Assembly: GCF_021083305.1 (NCBI RefSeq)
Contig: NZ_JAJFAY010000004.1
Span: forward strand, 368,623 to 432,622
DNA length: 64,000 nucleotides
Origin: Haladaptatus sp. DYF46
GTDB taxonomy: Archaea > Halobacteriota > Halobacteria > Halobacteriales > Haladaptataceae
Direction: 5' to 3'
Shown: positions 8,008 through 17,201 of the stretch, one piece after another
How positions within the stretch are numbered: position 1 is the stretch's first letter
How the letters are laid out: every line of letters begins with the position of its first letter
Made by a program: the position numbers and the translations under genes
Notes under the pieces: generated by a model
Seen by the model: only the letters and a program-made list of their open reading frames with translations
What the model was told of the DNA's origin: nothing
The model's database searches: none

Positions 8008-8133
8008 TCAACGAGCCACGAGCGTTCGAAGTTTGCGACCGACGCGCTTCAGAAGCCACGCGTAGTCCGAAACCGGCGAGGAGTCGCAGTTCGGACCCTC
8101 CTCTAGCTCGCAGGTCTTCTCGGAATCGTTCAT
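8008..8133 (-). CDS. Small hypothetical protein (41 residues)
   Basis: The frame runs from the ATG at 8133 to the TGA at 8008-8010 and encodes an acidic, Cys-containing N-terminal half (TCELEEGPNC) and a basic amphipathic C-terminal half (WLLKRVGRKLRTLVAR). A TATA-like AATACAAA lies about 28 bases before the ATG, fitting a leaderless gene. No family recognised. It is convergent with the YHS permease, whose stop is 10 bases away. Codon usage looks natural, but the support is only shape and promoter position. Confidence 0.45.
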   Translation of the reverse strand: MNDSEKTCELEEGPNCDSSPVSDYAWLLKRVGRKLRTLVAR

Positions 8134-8301
8134 ATGCATAGTACGGTCCGAAGCGCTTTGTATTGTGCGGTAGATTCAATACAGGGAGAGAGGATAGTGC
8201 GAAACAAAGCTGGAGTAGCTGGAAGCGGGGAGAAAGCGACCGACCACGATTGCACGAAGTAACCTCAACTACTATCAGCCTCCGCTCCGTAGGAAACGGC
8301 G

Positions 8302-8694
8302 ATGACCTACTACGACAAACGGCGCGTGGACGGCGACTTCGATTCGGTCGTGGAGCGAACGACGGAAGCGCTCGCCGACGAGGGGTTCGGCGTCCTCTCG
8401 GACATCGACGTGAGCGAGGCGTTCGCCAAAAAACTCGACATCGAGGACTACCCGAACTACCGAATCCTCGGTGCCTGCAACCCGCCGCTCGCGAAGCAGG
8501 GCCTCGACGCCGAAACCGACCTCGGCGTCCTCCTGCCCTGCAACGTCGTCGTCTACGAAACCGACGACGGCGTGCTGGTCAGCATGGTGGACCCGGAAAC
8601 GATGCTTTCAGTCGTGGACAACGACGAACTGGACGACATCGCGGACGACGTGAAAAGTCGGTTCGACCGGGTGTTGGCGTCGCTCGCCGAGTAA
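8302..8694 (+). CDS. DUF302 family protein
   Basis: This 130-residue protein matches the DUF302 fold: YDKRRVDGDFDSVVERTTEALADEG split by the usual DIDVSEAF segment, and the family hallmark YRILGACNPPLA with its conserved Cys. Function of the family is unsettled; members often occur beside metal or sulphur transport genes. It ends directly against the stop of the convergent HemG-like gene (8694/8695). The 300 bases before it hold only the small minus-strand gene at 8008-8133 and promoter-like sequence. Confidence 0.88.
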   Translation: MTYYDKRRVDGDFDSVVERTTEALADEGFGVLSDIDVSEAFAKKLDIEDYPNYRILGACNPPLAKQGLDAETDLGVLLPCNVVVYETDDGVLVSMVDPETMLSVVDNDELDDIADDVKSRFDRVLASLAE

Positions 8695-9234
8695 TCACGT
8701 CAACGACTCCGCGAAGTCCGACGTGAACCCCTCGACTTCGTTCCAGTCGGTGTACTCGTAATCGCGGGCGGTGTCCGTATCGCCGCTCGTCCGCTTCGCT
8801 ATCTGCTTCATCACGAACCGCTTGAGCGTCCCGTATTGGCTGTATTTGAGCGCGCCGGGAACGACCGCCGTCGCGTCCGGGTTCCACCCGGTTTCGGCGA
8901 GGAACTCGGCGACGTACTCGCGGGCACCCTCCCATCCCTCCTCGGAATCGTCGGCGGCGGCGAGGCTCACCGAGAAGAAGGCCGACGGAAGCCGATTCAA
9001 CTCGTCGGCGTGCCGCTTGACGTACTTCCGCACGTACTTCTGGTGTTTGCCCATGTGAATCGACGCGCCGACGATGACGGCGTCGTAGTCCGTCAAATCG
9101 AACGGCTCCGGTCGATGTTTGATATGAACGACGGCCGGGTCGTGGCCCGCCGTTTCGAGCACGTCGGCGATCCGTTCGGCTACCGTCGCGGCCTGCCCTT
9201 CGGTCGAACCGTAGAGCACGAGTACCTGCGCCAT
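8695..9234 (-). CDS. Flavodoxin-domain protein, HemG-like
   Basis: The 179-residue protein begins with the FMN phosphate-loop VLYGSTEGQAATVAERI, followed by DYDAVIVGASIHMGKHQKYV and SVSLAAADD, the signature order of the menaquinone-dependent protoporphyrinogen IX dehydrogenase (HemG) group. Known reaction for HemG: oxidation of protoporphyrinogen IX to protoporphyrin IX. Haloarchaea commonly carry HemG-like flavodoxins without proof of that role. Monocistronic by position; the sulfatase-like gene starts 117 bases further on in the same orientation upstream. Confidence 0.8.
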   Translation of the reverse strand: MAQVLVLYGSTEGQAATVAERIADVLETAGHDPAVVHIKHRPEPFDLTDYDAVIVGASIHMGKHQKYVRKYVKRHADELNRLPSAFFSVSLAAADDSEEGWEGAREYVAEFLAETGWNPDATAVVPGALKYSQYGTLKRFVMKQIAKRTSGDTDTARDYEYTDWNEVEGFTSDFAESLT

Positions 9235-9351
9235 CAGTTTCCGCCCCCGTTCGAACGCGTGCGTTCGTGGCTCGATATGGATTGCACTGTCTGTCCCCCG
9301 GGGATCCGTTCGACGGCATCGAGTAAAATAGTATTCCAGTGAGAAGGACGG

Positions 9352-10746
9352 TTACTGATAGCCCAGCGCCTTCAACCGGTCGGTGACCGCGGACGGCGGC
9401 GCTTTCTCTCCATTATCGCGGGTTTCCACGTCCGCCGCGGCCATCGCGTCGATTCGTCCCTCCACCGCCTCGTGGAGATGGTCGGGAACGTCGATATCCC
9501 CGGCGGCGGTGTCGTCCAGCAAGTTTTGTGTTTCCGCCGGGTCGGCGGTTCGGTCGTACAGTTCCCGGGCTTCCGACTCGGTGTGGTAGACGTACGACCA
9601 CTCGCGCGTTCTGGCGCTGACGAGGAGTTCCCCGTCGTCCAACCGGCGCGGAATCGGTTGGTAGGTGACGGTCGGTCCGCGAACCGCGACGGAGGTAACT
9701 GGAGTGGCGGGCGTGGCGGACGAGTCGGGAGTTTCGTCGAGAAGGCTCTCGCCGTCGAAATCGTGGTCGACGCCCATCGCGTCACAGATCGTCGGCGGAA
9801 TCGCGTCGAGGCCGACGGCCCGCTCGACGGGTTTCGACCCGCCGTCGGGATGGGAGACGGAGAGAGGAACGCGGACCAACTCCTCGTAGAGTTTCGGGTA
9901 GTGGGCGAGGTGGCCGTGTTCCATGAACTCCTCGCCGTGGTCGCCCGCGAAGACGAGGCAGACGTCGTCCCGAAATCCCCTGTCGGACAGCGCCGAGACG
10001 ACGCGGCCGACGCTCTCGTCCACCTGCCGAATCGCGGCGCGGTAGAGCGATCGGAGGTTGTCGAGCGTCTCGCCGCTGACTTCCTTCCCGAGACCGGCTT
10101 GAGCGTGCGCCCGGAGCATCTTCAACGAGCCGACGTTCACGCCCGTCTCGTCGCGGACGAACTTCGGTGCGGGGACGTAGGGCGTGTGAACGTCCATGTA
10201 GTGGACCCACAGGAAGAAGGGCGGTTCGGCGCGTTCGATGAAGTCGACGGCGTGTTCCTCCACGTCCCGCATCCGGGAGACGTTCCTCGCCCCGCCGTCG
10301 CGGCCGAGGAGGCGGCGGAACGGCGACGCCGCGACCTGCAACCACGCTTGAACGGTCGGATGGGCGGTGAGATACTTGCTGTAAAACGCGTCGTTCGTGC
10401 TCGACGTGAACGTCTCGAACGTCTCGAAGCCGCGGTCGTATCCCCAGTGGTCGGTCAGAAACCCGTTCGCGCCGTTGAACCCCGCCGTCGTGATTCCGGC
10501 GTCGCGGAGCGTTTCGGCGAGGGTCGAACGGTCGGGCAGACCGATGTCGCGCGAATCGGTGAAGACGTGCCCCCCGCCGAGAATCGACGGAAAGGAAAAC
10601 GGCGTCCAGTTGCCGTGCGCGAAGGCGTTCTCGAACGTGGTTCCCGCCCGTCCGAGATCGGCGATCGCGCCGTCGTCGGGCAGTGCGTCCGCTCGGAGCG
10701 AATCGACGGTAAACAGGACCGTTATCGGTGTGGCGTTCGTGCTCAT
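9352..10746 (-). CDS. Sulfatase/alkaline-phosphatase superfamily hydrolase
   Basis: With the ATG at 10746 (MSTNATP) the product is 464 residues; the longer upstream frame has non-conserved sequence. Metal ligands are visible: Asp15 in FTVDSLRAD, GDHGEE in the C-terminal third, and LWVHYMDVHTPY in the middle. The catalytic formylglycine motif of sulfatases, C/S-x-P-x-R, is replaced by S51-F-P-S-I, without the Arg. So it keeps the fold and a nucleophile candidate but may be a phospho- or phosphoglycerol-transferase-type enzyme rather than a sulfatase. No signal peptide or membrane segment is visible, so it is likely cytoplasmic, perhaps acting on sugar-linked substrates. Confidence 0.78.
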   Translation of the reverse strand: MSTNATPITVLFTVDSLRADALPDDGAIADLGRAGTTFENAFAHGNWTPFSFPSILGGGHVFTDSRDIGLPDRSTLAETLRDAGITTAGFNGANGFLTDHWGYDRGFETFETFTSSTNDAFYSKYLTAHPTVQAWLQVAASPFRRLLGRDGGARNVSRMRDVEEHAVDFIERAEPPFFLWVHYMDVHTPYVPAPKFVRDETGVNVGSLKMLRAHAQAGLGKEVSGETLDNLRSLYRAAIRQVDESVGRVVSALSDRGFRDDVCLVFAGDHGEEFMEHGHLAHYPKLYEELVRVPLSVSHPDGGSKPVERAVGLDAIPPTICDAMGVDHDFDGESLLDETPDSSATPATPVTSVAVRGPTVTYQPIPRRLDDGELLVSARTREWSYVYHTESEARELYDRTADPAETQNLLDDTAAGDIDVPDHLHEAVEGRIDAMAAADVETRDNGEKAPPSAVTDRLKALGYQ

Positions 10747-10908
10747 CTGTCGGGGTGACTGCTGGTTCGCTACCTGAAAGTTCGTCACCGAGGTAAAATA
10801 CCTTGCTAGGAAGTGGCCCGGGAGAGCGTATAGCGCTCCATAGCTCTCGTGAGAGTTTCGAGACGACGGGCCGAACGAGTCGGCATCAACCAAATTGCCG
10901 TCTCGGCG

Positions 10909-12240
10909 TCACTCGACGGGTTCCAGTTTCGCGCTGAAGTGGCGCAGTTCCTCCATCGGCGGTTCCCAGACGATTTCCAGGCCGGAGAGTTCCTCGCGCC
11001 GTTCATCGACCGCCTCGAACGTCTCCGCGATGTGTTCCAGATGTTCGCGGAAGTAGGTTCGGCGGGGGAGACAGAGCCGAACGAGTTGCGGGCGGTCCTC
11101 GCCCGGGAAGGCGAACTCGCCGAGTTCGACGGCGCGAACGCCGCCCTCGCGGTAGAGTTCGCCCGCGAGCACCTGCCCGGGGAACTGCTCGCGCGGGATG
11201 TCCGGCAGGAACTCCTCGGCCTTCACGTACACCGCGTGGCCGCCGGTCGGCGCGTAAATCGGAACGCCGGCGTCGATGAGGAGGTCGCCCAGTTCCGCCA
11301 CCTGTTCGACGCGGGATTCGATGTACGGTTGCGTGACCGCCTCGCGGAGGCCGACGGCCATGGCCTCCAAATCGCGTCCGGCGAGACCGCCGTAGGTGGA
11401 AAAGCCCTCGTAGAGGATGCCGCGCTGTTTCGCGTGTTCGAACAGTTCGCCGTCGCGTACGCCGACGAACCCGCCGATGTTGGCGAGCGCGTCCTTCTTT
11501 CCGCTCATGATGATGGCGTCCGCGTACGAAAGCTCCTCGCGTGCGATGTCGGCGACGCTCTTGCCCTCGAACTCGGCTTCGCGCTGCTGAACGAAGTAGG
11601 CGTTCTCGGCGAACCGGCAGGCGTCGATGACGAACGTGGCGTCGATTTCGTCGGCCACCTCGCGTGCCTCGCGGAGGTTCCGGACGCTCACGGGTTGCCC
11701 CGCCATCGAGTTGTTGGTGATGGTGACGACGAGCGCGGGGATGTTTTCGGCACCGACCTCCCCGGCCAGTTCGCGGACTTTGTCGGGGTCGAGGTTGCCC
11801 TGGAAGGGGTCGTCCGGCGCGACGTCAACGGGACAATCGACGGGGTTTCCGCCGTTGTTGACGACGTGCGCCCGCGTCGTGTCGAAGTGCGTGTTGTTCG
11901 GGACGTAGTCGCCCTCGGAGACGATAACGCCGTAGAGGACGTTCTCCGCGCCGCGGCCCTGATGGGCGGGAACGATCTTTTCGAAGCCCATCACGTCCGA
12001 GACGCTCTCCTGCAGGCGTTTGAAACTGTCACTGCCCGCGTACGCTTCGTCGCCGCGCATCATCGCGGCCCACTGTTCGTCGCTCATCGTGCCCGTCCCG
12101 CTGTCGGTCAGCAGGTCGATGAACACGTCCTCGGAGTCGAGATTGAAGACGTTGTAGCCGGCTTCTTCGATGTTCGCTTCGCGTTCGTCGCGGTCGGGAA
12201 GGTGAATCGGTTCGACGACTTTGGCCCGGTAGGCTCGCAT
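10909..12240 (-). CDS. tnaA: Tryptophanase (beta-eliminating PLP lyase)
   Basis: The 443-residue protein matches tryptophanase/tyrosine phenol-lyase end to end. It shows GRGAENVL, ITNNSMAGQPVS, DACRFAENAYF and SGKKDALANIGG, where the second Lys of the KK pair (residue 249) is the PLP Schiff-base residue by analogy to E. coli TnaA Lys270. Known reaction: L-tryptophan to indole, pyruvate and ammonia. Tyrosine phenol-lyase cannot be excluded by eye, but haloarchaeal homologues are normally called tryptophanase. It has its own promoter region (12241-12440) and no linked transporter. Confidence 0.88.
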   Translation of the reverse strand: MRAYRAKVVEPIHLPDRDEREANIEEAGYNVFNLDSEDVFIDLLTDSGTGTMSDEQWAAMMRGDEAYAGSDSFKRLQESVSDVMGFEKIVPAHQGRGAENVLYGVIVSEGDYVPNNTHFDTTRAHVVNNGGNPVDCPVDVAPDDPFQGNLDPDKVRELAGEVGAENIPALVVTITNNSMAGQPVSVRNLREAREVADEIDATFVIDACRFAENAYFVQQREAEFEGKSVADIAREELSYADAIIMSGKKDALANIGGFVGVRDGELFEHAKQRGILYEGFSTYGGLAGRDLEAMAVGLREAVTQPYIESRVEQVAELGDLLIDAGVPIYAPTGGHAVYVKAEEFLPDIPREQFPGQVLAGELYREGGVRAVELGEFAFPGEDRPQLVRLCLPRRTYFREHLEHIAETFEAVDERREELSGLEIVWEPPMEELRHFSAKLEPVE

Positions 12241-12440
12241 GGTCGAAATAGGAACGGTCAGTGCCTTAACCCTGCTGAGAAATCATCGGTCGAAAACGGG
12301 CGTTTCCGGGCGTCGGTCACCGGATTTGCACATCGATACTATCGATAGTCCATCCGTGTTTCGACGGCTTCGAGTCCCCACATCGGTCAGTTCATCGACG
12401 AGTTTCGGCCCGGGGTCGATGCCCGAAGTGTCCGTGCGAT

Positions 12441-13682
12441 TCACTCGTAGCGGAGCGCGTCGATGGGGTCCACCCGGGCCGCGTTCCACGCCGGATAGAG
12501 TCCCGTCACCACGCCGACGAGGAGACCGACGCCGATGGCGACGGGGACCGCTTCGTACGCGAAGACGAGCGGAAGGCCGACGTATCGGGTCGCGGCGTAC
12601 CCGGCGAGGGCACCGAGCGCGACGCCGAAGACGGATCCGATGATACCGAGGAGGACCGCCTGCGTCAGAAACAACTGGAGGACGTCGCGATTCTGCGCGC
12701 CGACGGCTTTCATGATGCCGATCTCGCGGGTGCGCTCGGTCACGCTCACCAGCATGATGTTGGCGATGCCGATGGCCGCGACGACGAGCGAGATGACCGC
12801 GATGCTCGTGATGAACGTCGTCAGCGTCGTGAGTACGTCCTTCACCCGGTTCACGAGGTCCCGATCGGTTCGGACCCGGATGTCGTACTCGTCGGGCGTG
12901 AGTCGCGCCGCGTCGGAGTTCGAACGGAGGTAGGATTTCACCGCCCGTTTGCTCTCCCGAATCCGTCCGTGGTTTTCGGCGACCACCGTGACCAGCGGAT
13001 AGACGCGCTGGGCGGTGCCCCGCGTCGGACTCTCGACGGTCGAACCGTAGAACGGTCGCGTCGGGACGTACACCTGCGGGAGCGACCCGCCGCTGTCGAA
13101 CTGGCCGTTTCCGCTCGACCGGGCGAGGATTCCGGCGACGCGGGCGCGTACGGTGGTCCCGTCGGCCGTTCGAATACCGATTCGGTCGCCGACCGAGAGG
13201 TCATCGTCGAACAGGCGTGTCGCCGCGGGATTCAGGACGACTTCGCGTTTTCCCTGTTCGAACGGTTCGCCGTGGGCGAATTTCCGGGTTCGGAACTGGT
13301 CCGGCGTCGTGGCCACGATTCCGTTCTGGCTCACCGTCTGCCCGTCGTGAGTAAGAGCGATAACGGGCAGTACACCGCGCGGAACGACGGCCGCTACCCC
13401 GTCGAGACCGCGGAGACGGGCGATGTCGTGTGCGGTGAATGCCGGTTGCGCGCCGGTCCCGGGTTGCCCGCCGGGTGGACCCGCCCAGACGTACACGTTC
13501 GGCGCGTGGCCGCCGGTGAACTCCTGTAAAATCTCAACGCGAAGGCTGGTGCCGAGGGTGACGAGCGTGATGACGGCGGCGATGCCGATGACGACGCCGA
13601 GCGCGGAGAGCGAAGAGCGAACGCGGTGGCTCCGAATCTCCCGGATGCTCATCCGAAGCGTCTCGCTGAACTCCACGACCAA
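12441..13682 (-). CDS. MacB-like ABC transporter permease
   Basis: The 413-residue protein has an N-terminal membrane helix (SSLSALGVVIGIAAVITL), a large extracellular MacB-PCD-type domain (residues about 50-270), and three C-terminal helices with the FtsX-like signature ITSIAVISLVVAAIGIANIM and TREIGIMKAVGA. It ends in YPAWNAARVDPIDALRYE, a common FtsX/MacB tail. It works with the ATPase gene 9 bases upstream as an exporter or mechanotransmission pump for lipids or peptides; no substrate can be inferred. Confidence 0.88.
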   Translation of the reverse strand: MVVEFSETLRMSIREIRSHRVRSSLSALGVVIGIAAVITLVTLGTSLRVEILQEFTGGHAPNVYVWAGPPGGQPGTGAQPAFTAHDIARLRGLDGVAAVVPRGVLPVIALTHDGQTVSQNGIVATTPDQFRTRKFAHGEPFEQGKREVVLNPAATRLFDDDLSVGDRIGIRTADGTTVRARVAGILARSSGNGQFDSGGSLPQVYVPTRPFYGSTVESPTRGTAQRVYPLVTVVAENHGRIRESKRAVKSYLRSNSDAARLTPDEYDIRVRTDRDLVNRVKDVLTTLTTFITSIAVISLVVAAIGIANIMLVSVTERTREIGIMKAVGAQNRDVLQLFLTQAVLLGIIGSVFGVALGALAGYAATRYVGLPLVFAYEAVPVAIGVGLLVGVVTGLYPAWNAARVDPIDALRYE

Positions 13683-13691
13683 CCCCCGCTT

Positions 13692-14453
13692 TTACCGCCC
13701 TTCGACCCGCCGCTGTGAGTCGATTTCTTCGACGCGTTCGACGGTGCCGTCGAGGATGTGAACGACGCGTTCGGCGTGTTCCGCGATGTGGCGCTCGTGG
13801 GTCACCATCAGCACGGTGTTACCCTCGTCGTTGAGTTCCTCGAACAGCGCCATTATCTGCTGGCCCGTCTCGGTGTCGAGGTTGCCCGTCGGTTCGTCGG
13901 CGAGGATGATGGCGGGGTCGTTCGCCAGCGCGCGCGCAATCGCGACCCGTTGGCGTTGCCCGCCGGACAGTTCGTTGGGTCGGTGGTCCTCACGTCCGCG
14001 GAGGCCGACGCGATAGAGCAGGTCGTCGGCGCGTTCCCGTCGCTCGGTGCGCGAAATACCTCGGAACACGAGCGGAAGCGCGACGTTCTCGCGGGCGGTC
14101 AGACGCGGCATCAGGTTGAACGTCTGGAAGACGAAGCCGATTTCCTCCCCGCGGACGGTCGTTCGTTCCGAATCGGACAGGTCGGTGACGTCGCGTCCGT
14201 TGATGTGAATCGTCCCCTCGGTCGGCGTGTCGAGACAGCCGATGAGGTTGAGGAGCGTGCTTTTCCCCGACCCACTCGGTCCCATCACCGCCGTGTACGC
14301 CCCCCGCGGAATCGACAGGTCCACCCCGTCGAGCGCGTGGACCGGTTCGCCGAGGAAGTACGTTTTTCGGACGTCGGTCAGCGTCACCGCGTCGCTCGGC
14401 CCCCCGTCGGACCCCGTCGCCGAGTGGCGTGCTGCCATAGAAACCGTTAGCAT
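13692..14453 (-). CDS. MacB/LolD-type ABC transporter ATP-binding protein
   Basis: The 253-residue ATPase has Walker A (GPSGSGKST), Q-loop (FVFQTFNL), signature ([15 protein letters not shown]), Walker B ([12 protein letters not shown]) and the switch His ([11 protein letters not shown]). Sequence around the signature is typical of the MacB/LolD clan, pairing it with the FtsX-like permease that follows. Start at 14453 or the in-frame ATG at 14438 (MAARHSA); the second is the better match to family length. Confidence 0.9.
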   Translation of the reverse strand: MLTVSMAARHSATGSDGGPSDAVTLTDVRKTYFLGEPVHALDGVDLSIPRGAYTAVMGPSGSGKSTLLNLIGCLDTPTEGTIHINGRDVTDLSDSERTTVRGEEIGFVFQTFNLMPRLTARENVALPLVFRGISRTERRERADDLLYRVGLRGREDHRPNELSGGQRQRVAIARALANDPAIILADEPTGNLDTETGQQIMALFEELNDEGNTVLMVTHERHIAEHAERVVHILDGTVERVEEIDSQRRVEGR

Positions 14454-14608
14454 CCCGACAGTCTAAACCCTACTCCATGCCACGAACGGCGGCGAGGGGA
14501 AAAATAACCCAGTCGCGGGGTTACACTCACCGCCGGTGGGTTCGAACGTGGTCACACCCGACGAAGCGTATTCGGTCTTCGAGAGCGATGACGTATTGGT
14601 GCGTCTTC

Positions 14609-15058
14609 ATGACCGAACTCTCCGGCGCGTGGTCGAAATCCGAGGTCGTCGAGTTCTTCGACCGAACGGCGGTTCCGCTTCGACTGGCGTGTAACACGCC
14701 GTCGGGACGCCTCTGGATGGTATCGTTGTGGTACCTCTTCGAGGACGGTACCCTGTGCTGTGCCACCGGCGCGAACGCCGATATCGTGCGGTTGCTCCGA
14801 AACGATTCGACCGTCGCGTTCGAGGTTTCCACGAACGACCCCCCGTACAGCGGGGTGCGGGGAAACGGCACCGCGAGCGTGGAGCAGGATCCCGAGAAGG
14901 ACCTCCTCAGGGAGTTGTTGGGTCGGTATCTCGGCGGGACCGATTCCCGACTCGCGCGTGAACTCCTGTCCGACGGGCGAACCGAAGTGACCGTTCGAAT
15001 CGAACCGGACCGTCTCCACAGTTGGGATTTCACGGCTCAAATGGGGGACACATCCTAG
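14609..15058 (+). CDS. PPOX (pyridoxamine 5'-phosphate oxidase-fold) protein
   Basis: From the ATG at 14609 (MTELSGAW) the product is 149 residues. It shows the split-barrel flavin-binding pattern: PLRLACNTPSGRLWMVSLWYLFEDGTLCCAT, NADIVRLLRNDSTVAFEVS and VRGNGTASVE (quoted here in pieces as strand landmarks). Members bind FMN, F420 or haem and reduce small substrates; which one cannot be told. An upstream in-frame ATG (14477) would add 44 residues of unlikely, Arg-rich sequence. Divergent from the ABC exporter. Confidence 0.72.
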   Translation: MTELSGAWSKSEVVEFFDRTAVPLRLACNTPSGRLWMVSLWYLFEDGTLCCATGANADIVRLLRNDSTVAFEVSTNDPPYSGVRGNGTASVEQDPEKDLLRELLGRYLGGTDSRLARELLSDGRTEVTVRIEPDRLHSWDFTAQMGDTS

Positions 15059-15136
15059 CTGGGAGGGGAGTTCGCGGCTCCGGCAGTCCCTACCGACCAC
15101 CCCCACCTTCTTGCCTCCCGTCGCCGACACCCAGCC

Positions 15137-16366
15137 ATGGAAGTAGACCGGGATCGACTGCAAGCCGATATCGAAGCGACCGGGGAGTTCGGCGCGCTCG
15201 ACGGCGACGGACACGGGCGGACCGTCCTCGTGGGAACGGAGGCCAACAGACGGGCACGGGAGTACTTCGTCGAGCGACTGGAGGACGCCGGATTGGTCGT
15301 TCGCGTGGATGCGGTCGGCAACATCGCCGGGCGGTGGACGCCGGAGGGTGCCGACCCGGATGCGGCCGCGGTCGCCGCGGGGAGCCACCTCGATTCGGTT
15401 CCCGAGGGGGGAATCTTCGACGGCCCGCTCGGCGTGTATTCGGCGCTGGAGGCGGTTCGGGCGATGCAGGACGTGGGTGTCGAGCCGTCCCGTCCGGTCG
15501 ACGTCGTCTCGTTCACCGAGGAGGAAGGCCAACGGTTCGCCAGCGGCCTGCTCGGGTCATCGGTCGCAGTCGGCGAGCGGTCCGTGAAGGAGGCGCTCGC
15601 GCTGACCGACGGGCAAACGACGCTGGCGGACGCCCTCGAATCCATGGGCTTCCGAGGCGAGGGGCGACTCGACGCGAGCGAGTGGGATTCGTGGCTCGAA
15701 CTGCACGTCGAACAGGGGCGACGCCTCGAACGGGCTGGCGCTTCGGTCGGCGTCGTCACGACGATCACGGGGATCACCCACTGCGACGTGACGGTTCGCG
15801 GCGAGGCGAACCACGCGGGAGCGACGCCGATGGACGAGCGAACCGACGCGTTGGCCGCGGCGAGCGAGTTCGTCGGGGACGTGGAGCGCGCGGCCACCGA
15901 AATCGGCGAGACGACGGTCGGGACCGTCGGCAAACTCGACGTGCGGCCGAACGCGACGAACGTCGTCCCCGGGACCGTCGAGATGGGCGTCGATATCCGC
16001 GACGTGCGCTACGAGTCGATGAACGAACTCGTCTCGCGGGCGGAGGAGTCGCTGTCGCGGCTCGAAACGGAACGGGGCGTCGAGACGACGTTTTCGCGTG
16101 GGTTCGACCTCGAACCGACGGAAATGAGCGAACGCTGTCGTCGGGCGGTACACGAGGCGGAAGAAGACACGGGTATCGAAACGCTGGACCTGCACTCGGG
16201 GGCGGCCCACGACACGATGTACGTCGCGGGGGTAACGGACGCCGCGATGCTGTTCGCGCCGTCCCGCGACGGAATTTCGCACAACCCCGCCGAGTGGACC
16301 GAGTGGGAGGACTGTGCGACGGCGACGCGGGCGCTCGCGGGAGGACTCGCGTCGTTGGCGCGCTGA
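15137..16366 (+). CDS. Zn-dependent M20 hydantoinase/carbamoylase family amidase
   Basis: The 409-residue enzyme carries the metal motifs of N-carbamoyl-L-amino-acid hydrolase/allantoate amidohydrolase: GSHLDSVPEGG (His84, Asp86), an FDGPLG Asp bridging residue near 95, SFTEEEGQRF, LELHVEQGRRLE, and the C-terminal SGAAHDTMY His. Known reactions: hydrolysis of N-carbamoyl amino acids or allantoate/ureidoglycolate. It stands alone here, but HyuA/HyuB-type genes occur 36 kb away (51515-55143), so a scattered hydantoin or ureide pathway is possible. It is preceded by a 78-base gap after the PPOX-fold gene in the same direction. Confidence 0.85.
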   Translation: MEVDRDRLQADIEATGEFGALDGDGHGRTVLVGTEANRRAREYFVERLEDAGLVVRVDAVGNIAGRWTPEGADPDAAAVAAGSHLDSVPEGGIFDGPLGVYSALEAVRAMQDVGVEPSRPVDVVSFTEEEGQRFASGLLGSSVAVGERSVKEALALTDGQTTLADALESMGFRGEGRLDASEWDSWLELHVEQGRRLERAGASVGVVTTITGITHCDVTVRGEANHAGATPMDERTDALAAASEFVGDVERAATEIGETTVGTVGKLDVRPNATNVVPGTVEMGVDIRDVRYESMNELVSRAEESLSRLETERGVETTFSRGFDLEPTEMSERCRRAVHEAEEDTGIETLDLHSGAAHDTMYVAGVTDAAMLFAPSRDGISHNPAEWTEWEDCATATRALAGGLASLAR

Positions 16367-16384
16367 CGGAACGGAAGAAGGGGT

Positions 16385-17086
16385 TCAGTCCTGATACCGG
16401 GCGACGTCCTGACCGGTCAGTTTTCGGAGTTGGTCCTCGCTGAGGCCGCCCGTGTCGGAGTCCATCTCGTCGAGGCCGACGCCGCTGGTAACGATGGCGC
16501 GGAACGCCACTTCAAGGGGGACGTCGATGTCGACGAGGTCAGCGGAGGGCACGTTGACGACGAAGCCACCCATGACGGGGTTGGGGGCCATCGGGAGGAA
16601 CACGGTCGTCATGTCCGTTTGGCCGGTCGCGTCGGTGATTTCCTCGGGGGTCTCCGCCGTCACGAACGCGAACGTGTAGGTGTCGTCGGTCGGAAATTCG
16701 AGCAGTTTCACGTCCCGAAAGTGATCCTCGTCGCTCTCGACCATCGCATCGCCCATCCGTCGAAAGCTCCGGTAGACGGTTCCGAGTCCGGGAATCTGGC
16801 TGATGGCGTAATCGAAATTGTCGATGGCTCGCTCCCCGAACGGGGAGTGGGCGAGAAACCCGACGGCCAGAATCAACACGAAAATGCTCCCGATTGCGAT
16901 GCCACCGAGAACGAACACGGAATCGACCGGAACGTACGAGAGGAGCGGCAACAGCATATTTCGAACGAATTTGAGCAAAACGACGACGACGTATAACGTG
17001 ATAAGGAGGGGAACGACGACGGTGACGCCCGTCAAGGCCATCTCCCGTAGTTTCCCGACGACAGACAAATCCTCCGTGGAATCCAT
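16385..17086 (-). CDS. DUF502 family membrane protein
   Basis: From MDSTED at 17086 the protein is 233 residues: two N-terminal membrane helices (VTVVVPLLITLYVVVVLL and VFVLGGIAIGSIFVLILAVG), then a soluble domain with the DUF502 landmarks QIPGLGTVYRSFRRM, PNPVMGGFVVNVP and AIVTSGVGLDE. Function unknown; the family is widespread in bacteria, plants and haloarchaea. Convergent with the amidase (18-base gap). Confidence 0.85.
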   Translation of the reverse strand: MDSTEDLSVVGKLREMALTGVTVVVPLLITLYVVVVLLKFVRNMLLPLLSYVPVDSVFVLGGIAIGSIFVLILAVGFLAHSPFGERAIDNFDYAISQIPGLGTVYRSFRRMGDAMVESDEDHFRDVKLLEFPTDDTYTFAFVTAETPEEITDATGQTDMTTVFLPMAPNPVMGGFVVNVPSADLVDIDVPLEVAFRAIVTSGVGLDEMDSDTGGLSEDQLRKLTGQDVARYQD

Positions 17087-17201
17087 CGTCCAGCACACTC
17101 GGGCGGGGGACAAAGAGCGTACCGGCTGAATATTCCAGCAGTTGGGAAACCCGCGCCGATCGCCAGCAGACTAATCCATGCGAAGCCCCTAGGTTCGTCC
17201 G

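Noticed and set aside
15022..16443. 473-codon frame overlapping the amidase in another frame
   Set aside because: Arg/Gly-rich with no signal or motif; typical product of GC-rich third-position bias.
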